From Candidatus Kaistella beijingensis (GTDB taxonomy: Bacteria > Bacteroidota > Bacteroidia > Flavobacteriales > Weeksellaceae): 64,000 bases of DNA. The stretch spans positions 310,001 through 374,000 of the forward strand of contig NZ_CP071953.1 of the NCBI RefSeq assembly GCF_020084865.1. The letters run 5' to 3'. The notes beneath the pieces were generated by a model. It saw only the letters and a list, made by a program, of their open reading frames with translations. It was not told the DNA's origin and ran no database searches. Below, piece by piece: positions 1-9,431 of this stretch. Numbering within the stretch: position 1 is the stretch's first letter; every line of letters begins with the position of its first letter. The position numbers and the translations under genes were made by a program.

Positions 1-768
1 GAAACTTTGGTAGTGAGGATTGTTGATGGTTGCGCCCGGCATACTGATTCAGAGAATTGGGAATTTCAGGGTGATGTGTTCGATTTTGCCGAACTGGCTT
101 TTCAGTTAAGTGGTCAGGAACTGTTGGATAAAATCAATGAAGTGATGCACCTGAAACTGGATGAAGAAAAAAACTTTTACAGAAATAAAATACTGCCACA
201 AAAAGCTGTAGAACTGATTTCAAAAACAATGGATGCACCATTGGTAAGTTATTTCAAAAATCCTGTTCAGAATACCATTCCGTTTCAGGAAATGTCATTG
301 GTGCAGATTTACCGCAAGATTAAAAGCGACGCTTTCAAAAGTCAGACTGAAAAACTGCGGACAATTCAGGATAAAAAAGAAGCACGGAAATACAAATCTT
401 CCAACTTTCATTACGCTACATTTTCGGGAACTTTCAGCAAAAGAAGCGATGCCGAACTCAAAGAACATTCCGGCTTGCTTACGGTGGATTTTGACCATTT
501 GGAAGATGTATCTGCCCTGAAAGAAAAACTTTTGCTGGACGAATATTTTGAAACGGAAATGATGTTTGTTTCGCCATCTGGCGATGGCTTGAAATGGATA
601 ATTCCGATTGACCTTTCCCAGGCTTCACAACAGGAATATTTTCAGGCAGTGTTCAATTATGTGAAACACACTTACGGTTTCTCAATTGATGAATCCGGCA
701 AAGATGTTTCCCGAGCCTGCTTCCTTCCTCACGATGCCGAGGTTTATATTAATCCTAAATACTTATAA
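1..768 (+). CDS. primase-related VirE N-terminal/BT4734-like protein (5' partial)
   Basis: The frame is open from the first base, so the true start lies outside the window; 255 codons are visible. The first ~45 residues (DGCARHTDS, then a DVFDFAELAF stretch) resemble the end of a CHC2-type primase zinc-finger domain. Residues ~90-250 match the BT4734/VirE N-terminal module of Bacteroidetes mobile elements (SGTFSKR, LLTVDFDHL, FVSPSGDGLKW). The stop is 6 bp before the DUF3987 gene, so the two form an operon. Inferred role: plasmid- or ICE-type primase/replication function. Family recognition is from motifs only. Confidence 0.75.
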   Translation, partial: ETLVVRIVDGCARHTDSENWEFQGDVFDFAELAFQLSGQELLDKINEVMHLKLDEEKNFYRNKILPQKAVELISKTMDAPLVSYFKNPVQNTIPFQEMSLVQIYRKIKSDAFKSQTEKLRTIQDKKEARKYKSSNFHYATFSGTFSKRSDAELKEHSGLLTVDFDHLEDVSALKEKLLLDEYFETEMMFVSPSGDGLKWIIPIDLSQASQQEYFQAVFNYVKHTYGFSIDESGKDVSRACFLPHDAEVYINPKYL

Positions 769-774
769 GACAAG

Positions 775-2580
775 ATGAACAAGATATTTAATCCGAAGGA
801 ATGGCTCACAGAATCCATTCCCGAAAATAAAGTTACAGAGCAGAAATCCACCGAACCAACAACAGTATTGGAGGAAGTGGAAGAAATCATAAGTCGCCTG
901 GAAGAACAGCGTATAGATATTACACAATCCTATAAAAACTGGATAAACATTGGCTTTGCACTTTCGGGAGAATTTGGCGAAAACGGCAGGGAATTGTTTC
1001 ACCGCGTCAGTGCCTTTCATTCCAAATATGACAGAGTCGAATGTGACGCTCAGTTTTCAAGTTGTTTAAAATCCAAAAAGACAGGCGTTACAATCAAATC
1101 GTTTTTCTATTTGGCGAAAGATGCAGGAATTGATATTTCCTTCAAAAAAACTTCCAAAGATTCAAGCAGTGGTAGTGAGAAAAAAGTCGGCGAAATTAAA
1201 GGTGAATTCACCAATGATGGTGTGCCACCTCCACCAGAGCAACTTCCGAACTTCCCCGCATCCTTATTTCCCCAACTTCCTGAATTCCTCAAAAGAGTGG
1301 TTCAGGTTGCAGTTTCTGCCGAGGAAAAAGATATTTTGTTTTTGGGAAGCATTACGGCAATTAGCGGTTGCCTTCCAAAATTGTTTGGCATTTATGATGG
1401 CAGAAAGGTTTTTCCGAATCTTTTTCTGTTCATTACAGCGCAGGCGTCCGCTGGCAAAGGTCGGCTCATTCATTGCAGACAGTTGGTAAATCCCATTCAC
1501 AAAGAATTACGGGACCGTGCAAGAGAACTGAAACAACGTTACGAAATAGCATTGGCGCAGTATAACGCTGCAAAAGGTAAAGATGAAAACGCTGAAAAAC
1601 CTGCAAAACCACCTGAAAAAATGTTGTTCATTCCTGCCAATAACAGTTCTACGGGAGCGTATCAGTTGTTGGGCGACAGCGATGGCAGAGGAATTATTTT
1701 TGAAACCGAAGGCGACACACTGGCGCAAGCCTTCAAAAGTGATTATGGAAATTACAGCGATGGCTTCAGAAAAGCCTTCCACCACGAAACCATTTCCTAT
1801 TACCGGAGAACCGACCGCGAATATGTGGATATTGAAAATCCCTGCCTTTCCACGGTGCTTTCGGGAACGCCCGCCCAGGTTTCAGCATTAATTCCCAGTG
1901 CGGAAAACGGACTTTTCAGCAGATTTATGTTTTATGCGATGAATGTTCGTCCGATTTGGAAAAATGTATTTGAATCTGCCACCGACAACGGTTTGGAAGC
2001 CTATTTTGATGATTTGGGAAACGAGTTCTATTCGCTCTATGGAAACCTGATGCGAATGCCCGAAATACAGTTTACCTTAACTGCCGAACAGCAACAGAAA
2101 TTCAATGAATTTTTTTCAGAGATACAGCAAATGTATATCACTTTAAAAGGTTTGGATTATATGGCTTCGGTTCGCAGATTGGGTTTGGTGGCGTTCAGAT
2201 TGGCGATGATACTATCAGTGTTGCGGATTATGGAACATGGGGAAATTCCCGAAAAAATGATTTGTGAAAATCAGGATTTCAATACTGTAATTTCTATGAT
2301 CAGAGTGTTGGTCATTCATTCTGCAAAAGTCTATAGCGAATTGCCACAGGAAGTAAGGCCAAAGAAGCAGTTAACCAAAAAACAAAAATTTCTCAGTGAC
2401 TTACCCCGAAACTTCAACAGACAGAAATATTTGGAAGTTGCAGAAAAATTTGGCATTCCCGGCAAAACCGCAGAAGGCTATATCGCAGGATTCAAAAAAG
2501 ATGGCCTAATCCACCACGAATCCCAGGACAATTATATCAATCTCACCATTGCAGATTCTGAGGAAATCAAGGAAATATAG
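775..2580 (+). CDS. PriCT-2 plus DUF3987 primase/helicase-like protein
   Basis: A 601-residue protein. Residues ~35-125 (YKNWINIGFALS, FHRVSAFHSKYD) look like a primase C-terminal PriCT-2 domain. Residues ~150-480 look like DUF3987, a P-loop-like module; the GKG within QASAGKGRLIH may be a degenerate Walker A. A winged-helix-like tail follows (~530-590). With the preceding VirE-N protein it forms the replication or primase pair common in Bacteroidetes ICEs and phages. It ends in a strong terminator at 2586, which separates it from the defence operon. Biochemical role is not established for this pair. Confidence 0.8.
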   Translation: MNKIFNPKEWLTESIPENKVTEQKSTEPTTVLEEVEEIISRLEEQRIDITQSYKNWINIGFALSGEFGENGRELFHRVSAFHSKYDRVECDAQFSSCLKSKKTGVTIKSFFYLAKDAGIDISFKKTSKDSSSGSEKKVGEIKGEFTNDGVPPPPEQLPNFPASLFPQLPEFLKRVVQVAVSAEEKDILFLGSITAISGCLPKLFGIYDGRKVFPNLFLFITAQASAGKGRLIHCRQLVNPIHKELRDRARELKQRYEIALAQYNAAKGKDENAEKPAKPPEKMLFIPANNSSTGAYQLLGDSDGRGIIFETEGDTLAQAFKSDYGNYSDGFRKAFHHETISYYRRTDREYVDIENPCLSTVLSGTPAQVSALIPSAENGLFSRFMFYAMNVRPIWKNVFESATDNGLEAYFDDLGNEFYSLYGNLMRMPEIQFTLTAEQQQKFNEFFSEIQQMYITLKGLDYMASVRRLGLVAFRLAMILSVLRIMEHGEIPEKMICENQDFNTVISMIRVLVIHSAKVYSELPQEVRPKKQLTKKQKFLSDLPRNFNRQKYLEVAEKFGIPGKTAEGYIAGFKKDGLIHHESQDNYINLTIADSEEIKEI

Positions 2581-2585
2581 GATAT

Positions 2586-2616
2586 TGCGGAGAGAGAGGG
2601 TCTCTCCGCACTTTTA
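2586..2616 (+). terminator. rho-independent terminator after DUF3987 gene
   Basis: A perfect 10-bp stem TGCGGAGAGA / TCTCTCCGCA with a 5-nt GAGGG loop starts 5 bp after the stop codon and is followed by ACTTTT. A second 8-bp hairpin (CTGAGGAT/ATCCTCAG) lies at 2653-2673. Together they insulate the primase operon from the downstream defence operon. Confidence 0.8.
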
Positions 2617-2745
2617 CAATCGTGAATTTTTTTGATATTGCAATTTAGGGCGCTGAGGATGGAATATCCTCAGTTTCCTTTAAATCCTGAAAGTACTGTG
2701 GATAACTCATACCGTTTATTTATTTTTTTTACATTTTCTTTTTCC

Positions 2746-2767
2746 TATATTTGACAATATTTGTCAA
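2746..2767 (+). promoter_or_regulatory. promoter -7 element overlapped by inverted-repeat operator
   Basis: TATATTTG (2746-2753) matches the Bacteroidetes -7 consensus TAnnTTTG. It overlaps TTGACAATATTTGTCAA (2751-2767), two perfect 7-bp arms around a 3-bp spacer. The XRE gene starts 9 bp downstream. Placement over the -7/start region is what a self-repressing restriction-modification controller protein would use. The sequence features are direct; the operator role is inferred. Confidence 0.7.
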
Positions 2768-2776
2768 GTCAAAATA

Positions 2777-3082
2777 ATGAACTCTATAACATTTGGCGAA
2801 AAAATCCGAAATCTTCGTGAGAGTAATGGTATGCTTTTACGAGAACTGGCTGCACTCTTAAATATTGATACAGCATTACTTTCTAAAATTGAGAGAAATG
2901 AACGTAGGGCAAAGCGGGAACAGTTAGCAATTTTGTCCACTTTGCTACATATTTCAGAACAAGAGTTATTAACACTGTGGCTCGCAAATCAACTTTACGA
3001 TATTTTGAAGGACGAAGAAAATGCTACTGCTGCGTTAAAAGTGGCTGAAAAGCAAATTGAATATATTAGAAAAATTAAATAA
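2777..3082 (+). CDS. XRE-family HTH controller of the type III R-M/pAgo operon
   Basis: A 101-residue protein with a classic HTH_3 fold over residues ~7-63 (KIRNLRESNGMLLRELAALLNID, then LLSKIERNERRAKR). The C-terminal third is helical and may dimerise. It is the first gene of five; its stop is 3 bp before the Mod start. Size, position and the palindrome over its own promoter fit an R-M controller (C-protein-like) regulator that delays restriction after entry into a new host. Regulation of the whole operon is inferred from gene spacing. Confidence 0.85.
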   Translation: MNSITFGEKIRNLRESNGMLLRELAALLNIDTALLSKIERNERRAKREQLAILSTLLHISEQELLTLWLANQLYDILKDEENATAALKVAEKQIEYIRKIK

Positions 3083-3085
3083 ATT

Positions 3086-4759
3086 ATGCCAACACTACAA
3101 TTTAAGGGTAAAAATATTATATGGAATCATCACCTAAGTGTTCCTTACCATTCGTTAGAAGAAATCCCAGAGTTGGGGTTTAATGCAGATAATGAACCTG
3201 AAAATCTAATTATTGAAGGTGATAATTTAACTGCACTAAAGGCTTTGCTTCCTAAATACTCAGGTTCCATAGATTTTATATATATAGATCCCCCATATAA
3301 TACAGGTAATGATAATGGTGTAGGTAAAGGTTGGATTTATAATGATAATGTAAATAGTCCTTTGCTACGCGAATGGTTACATAAAGAGGTTTCAAAAGAT
3401 GATCTTACAAAGCATGATAAATGGCTATGTATGATGACTCCTAGATTAAAATTATTAAAAGAGTTACTTGTTGATAATGGTGTAATCGCAATATCGATCG
3501 ATGATAACGAATTATCAAATTTAATTATATTACTAAGGGAAATTTTTGGTGAAAATCATATTGGTAATATTATTTGGTATAAAAAAAGAAAAGGCAGTTT
3601 TCTTTCGAAAGAATTCATTAGCTTAACTGAATATATCGTATTATTCAAAAAAACTACAGATAGCATCCACTTGTTCGGAGGCAAGGCTGATGAAGACGAA
3701 TCGCAACCCCTTGTTAAAAGAACAAACTCTATAAAAGAGTTGACTTTTAAAGCAAATACAGTAACTTCTAACCTAAGTGATAGGATTTTAGATATTGGCA
3801 CTTATGGTAGTGGTACGAGTGAAGTTGAATTATTGACACCGTTGTCTATTGAAAATAATATTATTACCAATGATATTACACTTAAAGGCCCTTTTACTTG
3901 GACACAGGAAATGCTAGAATTAGAGCTTAATAAAGGGTCCCGTATTACTATCAATACACTGAATTTACAACCTAGAGCTTTTAGAGTGTATGACGAAGAC
4001 CACCATAAGGGATTAGGATCATATATAGATGGGCGGGAAATTAGTGCTACTACTGATGATGCATATGAGGAATTGAAAAGTATGTTTGGAACGGATCGAG
4101 CATTTGATTATTCCAAACCTTATCAACTTATCAAAGAATTAGTAAATGCGTGTACTTTTAAAAATGAAAATGCAATTATTTTAGATTCTTTTGCTGGCTC
4201 AGGAACAACAATGCATGCAGTCAACGAACTTAATAAAGACGGTGGAAATAGAAAATGTATATTAGTGCAAATGACTGAAGCTACAGAGGCTGAACCAGAC
4301 AAAAATATTTGCAGAGATATTACAAGGGAGCGTAATAAACTTGCTATTGAAAAATATGGTTATGAAAGTGGTTTCAAATATTTAAAGGTGGGTGCTGCTA
4401 TTGATCCCGACACTATGCTTGACGGCGAATTGCCGACTTACAATCAGTTTGCAGAATATGTATTCTATCTTGCAACAGGAGGTCATTTAGCAGATAAAGA
4501 AAACATTAATTCTGAAAACTATTTCGTAGGAACAGAAGGAAGTCAGGCAATCTATTTAATTTATGAACAGGATTTCGATAAATTGACGAGAATGGCGCTA
4601 ACCTTAGATATTGCTGAGCAAATTATTGCACACAGTCCCGGTAAGAGAAGAACTGTTTTTGCGCCGTCCTGCTTCCTCGATGAAGATTATATGTCTGAGA
4701 AACAGATTGAATTTGTTTCTGTGCCTTACAATTTGTTTGAACGAAATACTGCCGATTAA
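3086..4759 (+). CDS. mod: type III restriction-modification DNA methyltransferase (Mod)
   Basis: A 557-residue beta-class N6-adenine methyltransferase. The catalytic DPPY motif is at D68-Y71 (followed by NTGND), and the SAM-binding DSFAGSGTT motif comes later at D367-T375; this order defines the beta class to which type III Mods belong. The region between should hold target recognition. Mod methylates one strand of an asymmetric site and lends specificity to Res. It abuts Res: the stop at 4757-4759 is one base before the Res ATG at 4761. No frameshift or phase-variable repeat is visible. Confidence 0.92.
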   Translation: MPTLQFKGKNIIWNHHLSVPYHSLEEIPELGFNADNEPENLIIEGDNLTALKALLPKYSGSIDFIYIDPPYNTGNDNGVGKGWIYNDNVNSPLLREWLHKEVSKDDLTKHDKWLCMMTPRLKLLKELLVDNGVIAISIDDNELSNLIILLREIFGENHIGNIIWYKKRKGSFLSKEFISLTEYIVLFKKTTDSIHLFGGKADEDESQPLVKRTNSIKELTFKANTVTSNLSDRILDIGTYGSGTSEVELLTPLSIENNIITNDITLKGPFTWTQEMLELELNKGSRITINTLNLQPRAFRVYDEDHHKGLGSYIDGREISATTDDAYEELKSMFGTDRAFDYSKPYQLIKELVNACTFKNENAIILDSFAGSGTTMHAVNELNKDGGNRKCILVQMTEATEAEPDKNICRDITRERNKLAIEKYGYESGFKYLKVGAAIDPDTMLDGELPTYNQFAEYVFYLATGGHLADKENINSENYFVGTEGSQAIYLIYEQDFDKLTRMALTLDIAEQIIAHSPGKRRTVFAPSCFLDEDYMSEKQIEFVSVPYNLFERNTAD

Positions 4760-4760
4760 G

Positions 4761-7286
4761 ATGTATTTAAAGAACTATCAGATTCGTGTCGTAAACGAAT
4801 TAAAAAACTTTTTTCAAACTTCAAAAGAACAGAAAATCACTTTTGACGCTGCTACTGCATTATTGCCCGAAGATATGCGCGACAGTTTAAATTATGTGCA
4901 GAAAACTTTTGAAAAATTTTCATTTCCTTATAATGACAGCAGCAAAAATGGTTTAGGAAAGTTTTATCCCCGTATCGTGATGAAGGTTCCAACAGGTGGC
5001 GGTAAAACCTTGCTCGCAGTTGAAGCAATCAGAGAATATCAAAATAATTTTGCACAGAAGAAAACAGGTTTGGTGGTTTGGATTGTTCCCCGTGAACCAA
5101 TTTATAAGCAAACACTAAATAGGCTTCGCGATAAAGGTGACCCATACAGACAACTGTTGGATCAGGCAAGTGGCGGCAGAACGCTTATTGTTGAGAAAGG
5201 ACAGAAACTTTCCCTTCAGGATATTGAAGAAAATTTGGTAGTGCTGTTTGTAATGATTCAGTCAATAAGTAGAGCGAATACAGCAGAAGCATTAAAAGTT
5301 TTTAAAGACAGTGGCGGTTATGATGGCTTCTTTCCGCAGGACAACCGTTATGATCTTCACGCTGAATGGCTAAAGCAAGTGCCGAATCTTGATACGCTTT
5401 GGAATAACGGAGATCAGGCGCAGTTGGTAACTAGTTTAGGAAATGCGGTGCGTGTTTCAAAACCGTTCATAATTATTGACGAAATTCATAAAGTCTTTTC
5501 AGATACAGCAAGGAAAACAATTGATAATCTAAATCCTGAAATGGTTTTAGGCTTAACTGCGACACCTAAAGAAGGAATGAATATCATTACCAAAGTAACA
5601 GGTCTTGAATTAAAGGATGAAGAAATGGTAAAGTTAGATTTGCATATTATTCCACCTGTTGATGCTTCAACCGAAGATTGGAAAGCAATGTTGAACCAAA
5701 TTAAGGAACAGCGTGAACATCTTGAAGTTAAGGCAATAGAGTTCCGAAGAAATACCGGTCAGTATATACGGCCAATATCATTAATACAGGTTGAAAGAAC
5801 GGGTAACGACCAACGCGGAAGAGGTTTTGTTCACAGTTTGGATGCAAAGGAACATTTATTGGATTTAGGCGTGAATCCTGATGAGATTGCTATTAAATCC
5901 AGTTCTCAAAACGATATTGAAGATATAGATTTGCTTTCACCGGATTGTCCTATTAGATTTATTATTACAAAAGAAGCACTTTCAGAAGGTTGGGATTGTC
6001 CGTTTGCATATAGTTTGGGGATTATTCCCAATACGGCTTCCAATACAGGCGTAACCCAATTGGTTGGTAGAATTCTGCGCCAGCCGAGAGGAAAGAAAAC
6101 AGGAATTAAGGAACTTGACGAAAGTTATGTGTATTATTCAAAAGGTGATAATGGCAGTTTGTTGAATAAAGTAATTGCAGGATTCAAGGAAGAAGGTTTA
6201 GAAGATCTTACAGGAAAAGTGCAGGTTCAGGGTAATGCAACTGTTAATCCGCCAAAAAAAGTTGAAATTAAAGAAGAATTCAGGGATTATCAATACGCTT
6301 TTTATTTGCCTGTATGGTTGATGGTAAACCGTGAAAATGATTCTAAAAGAAGATTTAGTTACGACTTTGATATTCGTCCTTATTTGAGTTTTGAAGAATA
6401 TAGTATATCACAGGAGTTATTGCAAAAAATTACGGAGTCATTAAGTGAAGAAAATAAAGAGCAGAAGTCTTTTACAGTTACAATTGACCAACAGAGCCAC
6501 GCTCAGTATTCTGAAGAAAGCAGAGGTGTTGTTTCTAAGAGTTTTATTTCAAAGAACTATTTGTCTCGCAGGATTTCTGAAATTGTTGATAATCCTTTTT
6601 TAGCAAGAAAAATTTGTAATGCTGTTGTAGATAAACTGATTGAAGAAATATCGGAAGAAAAACTTTCAGATCATTTTTCATACATAACTGCAAAAATTGT
6701 TGAAGATTTATCAAACCAAAGGAAACTTCAGGAAGAAGAAATATTTATGAAACATCTTAATGAGGAAACTTTGGAATTGGTAATTACAGACGATAGAATA
6801 AACGGTTTCCAAATACCAAAAGAAGATGTCATTACAATTACAGGATTACCGAATACCTATACAAAGAACCTTTATTCCGATGTTGAAGTATCTTCAATGA
6901 ATAGTTTAGAAAAATCTGTTGCAGGAATTCTTGAAAATCAGCAGAAATTATTGTGGTGGTTCAGAAATAAAGTGGGTAAAAATTGGTATTCAATCCAGGG
7001 ATGGCACAAGCATAAAATCCGTCCTGATTTTGTAGTGGCTAAAAAGAAAGAAGATAATTCAGTAGATATAATTTACATTCTTGAAAGTAAAGGAGAGCAT
7101 TTAGTCAACAATCCTGATACAGTTTATAAGAAAAAAGTTTTTGATAAGATGACAGAATTGCATCAAAACGGAAAAATCAAATCTTATCAAACTGAATTGG
7201 ATTTCGGGCAAATTTGTGAAGAACAGGCTGCGTATTTAATTGAAGGTTCGCAAGAAGACACTGAAATCAGGAGACTATTCATGTAA
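4761..7286 (+). CDS. res: type III restriction endonuclease subunit (Res)
   Basis: An 841-residue superfamily-2 helicase/nuclease. Walker A is PTGGGKT at 77-83, the DExH box is DEIH at 240-243, and a PD-(D/E)XK nuclease sits near the C-terminus (P755-D756, E775-x-K777 in LESKGEH). An in-frame extension upstream to 4611 exists but overlaps mod; ATG 4761, directly after the mod stop, is the natural start. Res should partner Mod in ATP-dependent cleavage of unmodified DNA. All key motifs are intact, so the R-M system looks functional. The pAgo gene follows after 24 bp. Confidence 0.92.
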   Translation: MYLKNYQIRVVNELKNFFQTSKEQKITFDAATALLPEDMRDSLNYVQKTFEKFSFPYNDSSKNGLGKFYPRIVMKVPTGGGKTLLAVEAIREYQNNFAQKKTGLVVWIVPREPIYKQTLNRLRDKGDPYRQLLDQASGGRTLIVEKGQKLSLQDIEENLVVLFVMIQSISRANTAEALKVFKDSGGYDGFFPQDNRYDLHAEWLKQVPNLDTLWNNGDQAQLVTSLGNAVRVSKPFIIIDEIHKVFSDTARKTIDNLNPEMVLGLTATPKEGMNIITKVTGLELKDEEMVKLDLHIIPPVDASTEDWKAMLNQIKEQREHLEVKAIEFRRNTGQYIRPISLIQVERTGNDQRGRGFVHSLDAKEHLLDLGVNPDEIAIKSSSQNDIEDIDLLSPDCPIRFIITKEALSEGWDCPFAYSLGIIPNTASNTGVTQLVGRILRQPRGKKTGIKELDESYVYYSKGDNGSLLNKVIAGFKEEGLEDLTGKVQVQGNATVNPPKKVEIKEEFRDYQYAFYLPVWLMVNRENDSKRRFSYDFDIRPYLSFEEYSISQELLQKITESLSEENKEQKSFTVTIDQQSHAQYSEESRGVVSKSFISKNYLSRRISEIVDNPFLARKICNAVVDKLIEEISEEKLSDHFSYITAKIVEDLSNQRKLQEEEIFMKHLNEETLELVITDDRINGFQIPKEDVITITGLPNTYTKNLYSDVEVSSMNSLEKSVAGILENQQKLLWWFRNKVGKNWYSIQGWHKHKIRPDFVVAKKKEDNSVDIIYILESKGEHLVNNPDTVYKKKVFDKMTELHQNGKIKSYQTELDFGQICEEQAAYLIEGSQEDTEIRRLFM

Positions 7287-7310
7287 ATTAATTTTAAAAA
7301 AAAACTAAGT

Positions 7311-9413
7311 ATGCCGGAATCTCTGCACTTCAATATTCTCACATTTACTGATGCTAAAGAAAAACATTCTTTTTGGTTCACTCAACAGGAAGACAAAAAT
7401 TTGTACCGTTTCAGAAAGGATGTTGTACCGCTGGAAGTGATAGAGCATTTTGGCGAACAGGAATTTTACTATACATCATTCACCGTGGAGAATACGGGAT
7501 TCTACCCTGTAGAAAAATCTGTGATTCCCGAGTATGAAGAAAGTGTTACCGATGATGGTGAGATTGTAACAAAACGAGTACACAACTCTGCATTTACAAT
7601 TTCGATGCAGAAGAAATTCTATAATTGGCAGATTCAGCAGTATTTCAGAGCGAAAGGCTGTTTGGTAAAATCGGATTATATATTAGATTCTGAAGTTTGG
7701 ATACAAAAGGAAAATAAGTTAGAAGATTCATTATATAACTTGTACGACCGCTTCACTTTGCGTGTACAGTTTCAGATAATATCCAAACAATGGGAACTTG
7801 TACTGATTTATGATGGCGTTTCTAAAATTTTCAAACAATCACTCTCAGACATAGATGAAGATATTCCGACTGATGCCTATAGATGGCTTTTGTTTGAGAA
7901 GGAGTTTTACCACTATCAGCGTATGCCGGATAAAGTGGCAAGGAATCTTGAAAAAGCATTCCCAATATGGAATTTGAAGATAAGGAAAGCACTGAATGAA
8001 ACTGCTGAAAAACCCGATACATCCAATAAGTATTTCAAGTTTAAGGAAAAAATAACTTTCCTGATTAAGGATTTTCTAAAAATACCACAATTTGAAGATT
8101 TATTTCGTTTACAGTCTGATAAATTGCTTAAGGTTCCTGAATACCGTGTTGGTGGGGTGAGGTCTTCGATGAATGATATGTTGTTCGGTGAGGAAAAACC
8201 AGATTACACACCTTTATTTGGTATTACCAAAAATGGACCTTTTGATTTTCCAAAATGTAAAAATATTCATTTTATCTATTTTGTTCACGAAGACGATAAG
8301 GATATTGGAGAATTGGTACATCGTTACTTTAATAAGAAGTTTGATAATTTTCCTGGAATTGAGCAATATACAGGAAAGAAATATTTTGCTGATAAAGAAT
8401 TAGGTTGCAGGTTTAAAGATAAAGAAAATCCTTGGCCTGAAATAAATGAACATATAACCAATCTAAAAACCAGTCCCGATGTTACCTATGTAGCAATCTA
8501 CATTAGTCCGTTTTCAAGGGATACTGCAACTTTTACACAGCAGGGAATATATTTTAAGGTAAAACAGGCTTTATTGAATAAAGGAATTGTTTGTCAGGTG
8601 TTGGATGCTAACCACGCAAGGGAAGCAAGAAGTTTTGTCTACAATGCTATTAATCTAAGCATAGCAATAAACGCTAAACTGAATGGTACTCCTTGGAGAC
8701 TAGATGAAGATCCAAAAGACGAATTGATTGTTGGAGTAGGTGCATTCCACAACAGGGTTACAGAAACCAAATACATTGCAAGCGCATTCAGCTTTGATAA
8801 TACGGGCAAGTTTAACCGTTTCGACCACTTTTTTGAAAATCAGACAAAAGAATTAGCAGGACGCATCAAAATTACGGTAAAACAGTTTACAAGCATAAAT
8901 CCGGATTTAAAACGATTAGTAATTCATTTTTATAAAACGATGAAGCAAAGCGAGCTTGCTCCAATTGAGAAAGCTTTGCATGAACTCGATTTGCATATCC
9001 CAATTTTCATTGTTTCCGTAAATAAGACAGAATCCACAGATTATATAGCGTTTGATGAAGCTTCTTCCTTGTTGATGCCGTACAGCGGTACATGGATTTC
9101 ATTTGGAGAGAATAAATATTTATTGTTCAATAACATCAGGTATAGGAATAAAACTTTCAAGCCATCAGCTGGCTATCCTTTCCCGCTTAAGATAAAAATT
9201 GATTGTAACGATAAAAGGTTGCTAAAAGACCAGAAAACTATAGAAGGATTATTGGAGCAGGTTTACCAATTCAGTCGCATGTATTGGAAGTCATTCAGGC
9301 AGCAGAACCTACCGGTAACGCTAAAATATTCAGCAATGATAGCTGAAATGGTTCCATACTTCGAAGGCAAAACAATCCCCGATTTTGGTAAAGACAAACT
9401 TTGGTTTTTGTAA
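7311..9413 (+). CDS. prokaryotic Argonaute (MID-PIWI), catalytically inactive
   Basis: A 700-residue protein. The MID domain (~385-465) shows the 5'-guide pocket pattern: Y414, K418, Q429 (GIVCQVL) and K456 (INAKLNGTPW), with spacing close to that of characterised long pAgos. PIWI spans ~470-700 and ends in hydrophobic WFL. The first catalytic Asp is replaced (VGVG, G477 where VGxD is expected), and the RDG-type motif is HFYK (539-542), so slicing is not expected. Residues 1-380 carry an N/L1-like part (LVLIYDGVSK near 163-173) and a possible PAZ-like middle. It is too long for a stand-alone short pAgo (~450-510 aa); long-B-like is my best placement. Co-operonic with type III R-M upstream and a DUF3883 protein 18 bp downstream. 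Confidence 0.88.
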   Translation: MPESLHFNILTFTDAKEKHSFWFTQQEDKNLYRFRKDVVPLEVIEHFGEQEFYYTSFTVENTGFYPVEKSVIPEYEESVTDDGEIVTKRVHNSAFTISMQKKFYNWQIQQYFRAKGCLVKSDYILDSEVWIQKENKLEDSLYNLYDRFTLRVQFQIISKQWELVLIYDGVSKIFKQSLSDIDEDIPTDAYRWLLFEKEFYHYQRMPDKVARNLEKAFPIWNLKIRKALNETAEKPDTSNKYFKFKEKITFLIKDFLKIPQFEDLFRLQSDKLLKVPEYRVGGVRSSMNDMLFGEEKPDYTPLFGITKNGPFDFPKCKNIHFIYFVHEDDKDIGELVHRYFNKKFDNFPGIEQYTGKKYFADKELGCRFKDKENPWPEINEHITNLKTSPDVTYVAIYISPFSRDTATFTQQGIYFKVKQALLNKGIVCQVLDANHAREARSFVYNAINLSIAINAKLNGTPWRLDEDPKDELIVGVGAFHNRVTETKYIASAFSFDNTGKFNRFDHFFENQTKELAGRIKITVKQFTSINPDLKRLVIHFYKTMKQSELAPIEKALHELDLHIPIFIVSVNKTESTDYIAFDEASSLLMPYSGTWISFGENKYLLFNNIRYRNKTFKPSAGYPFPLKIKIDCNDKRLLKDQKTIEGLLEQVYQFSRMYWKSFRQQNLPVTLKYSAMIAEMVPYFEGKTIPDFGKDKLWFL

Positions 9414-9431
9414 ACTAATAAATCTCAAATA

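Noticed and set aside
4611..4760. 50-codon N-terminal extension of Res
   Set aside because: It lies wholly within mod; the ATG at 4761 right after the mod stop gives the normal Res N-terminus.
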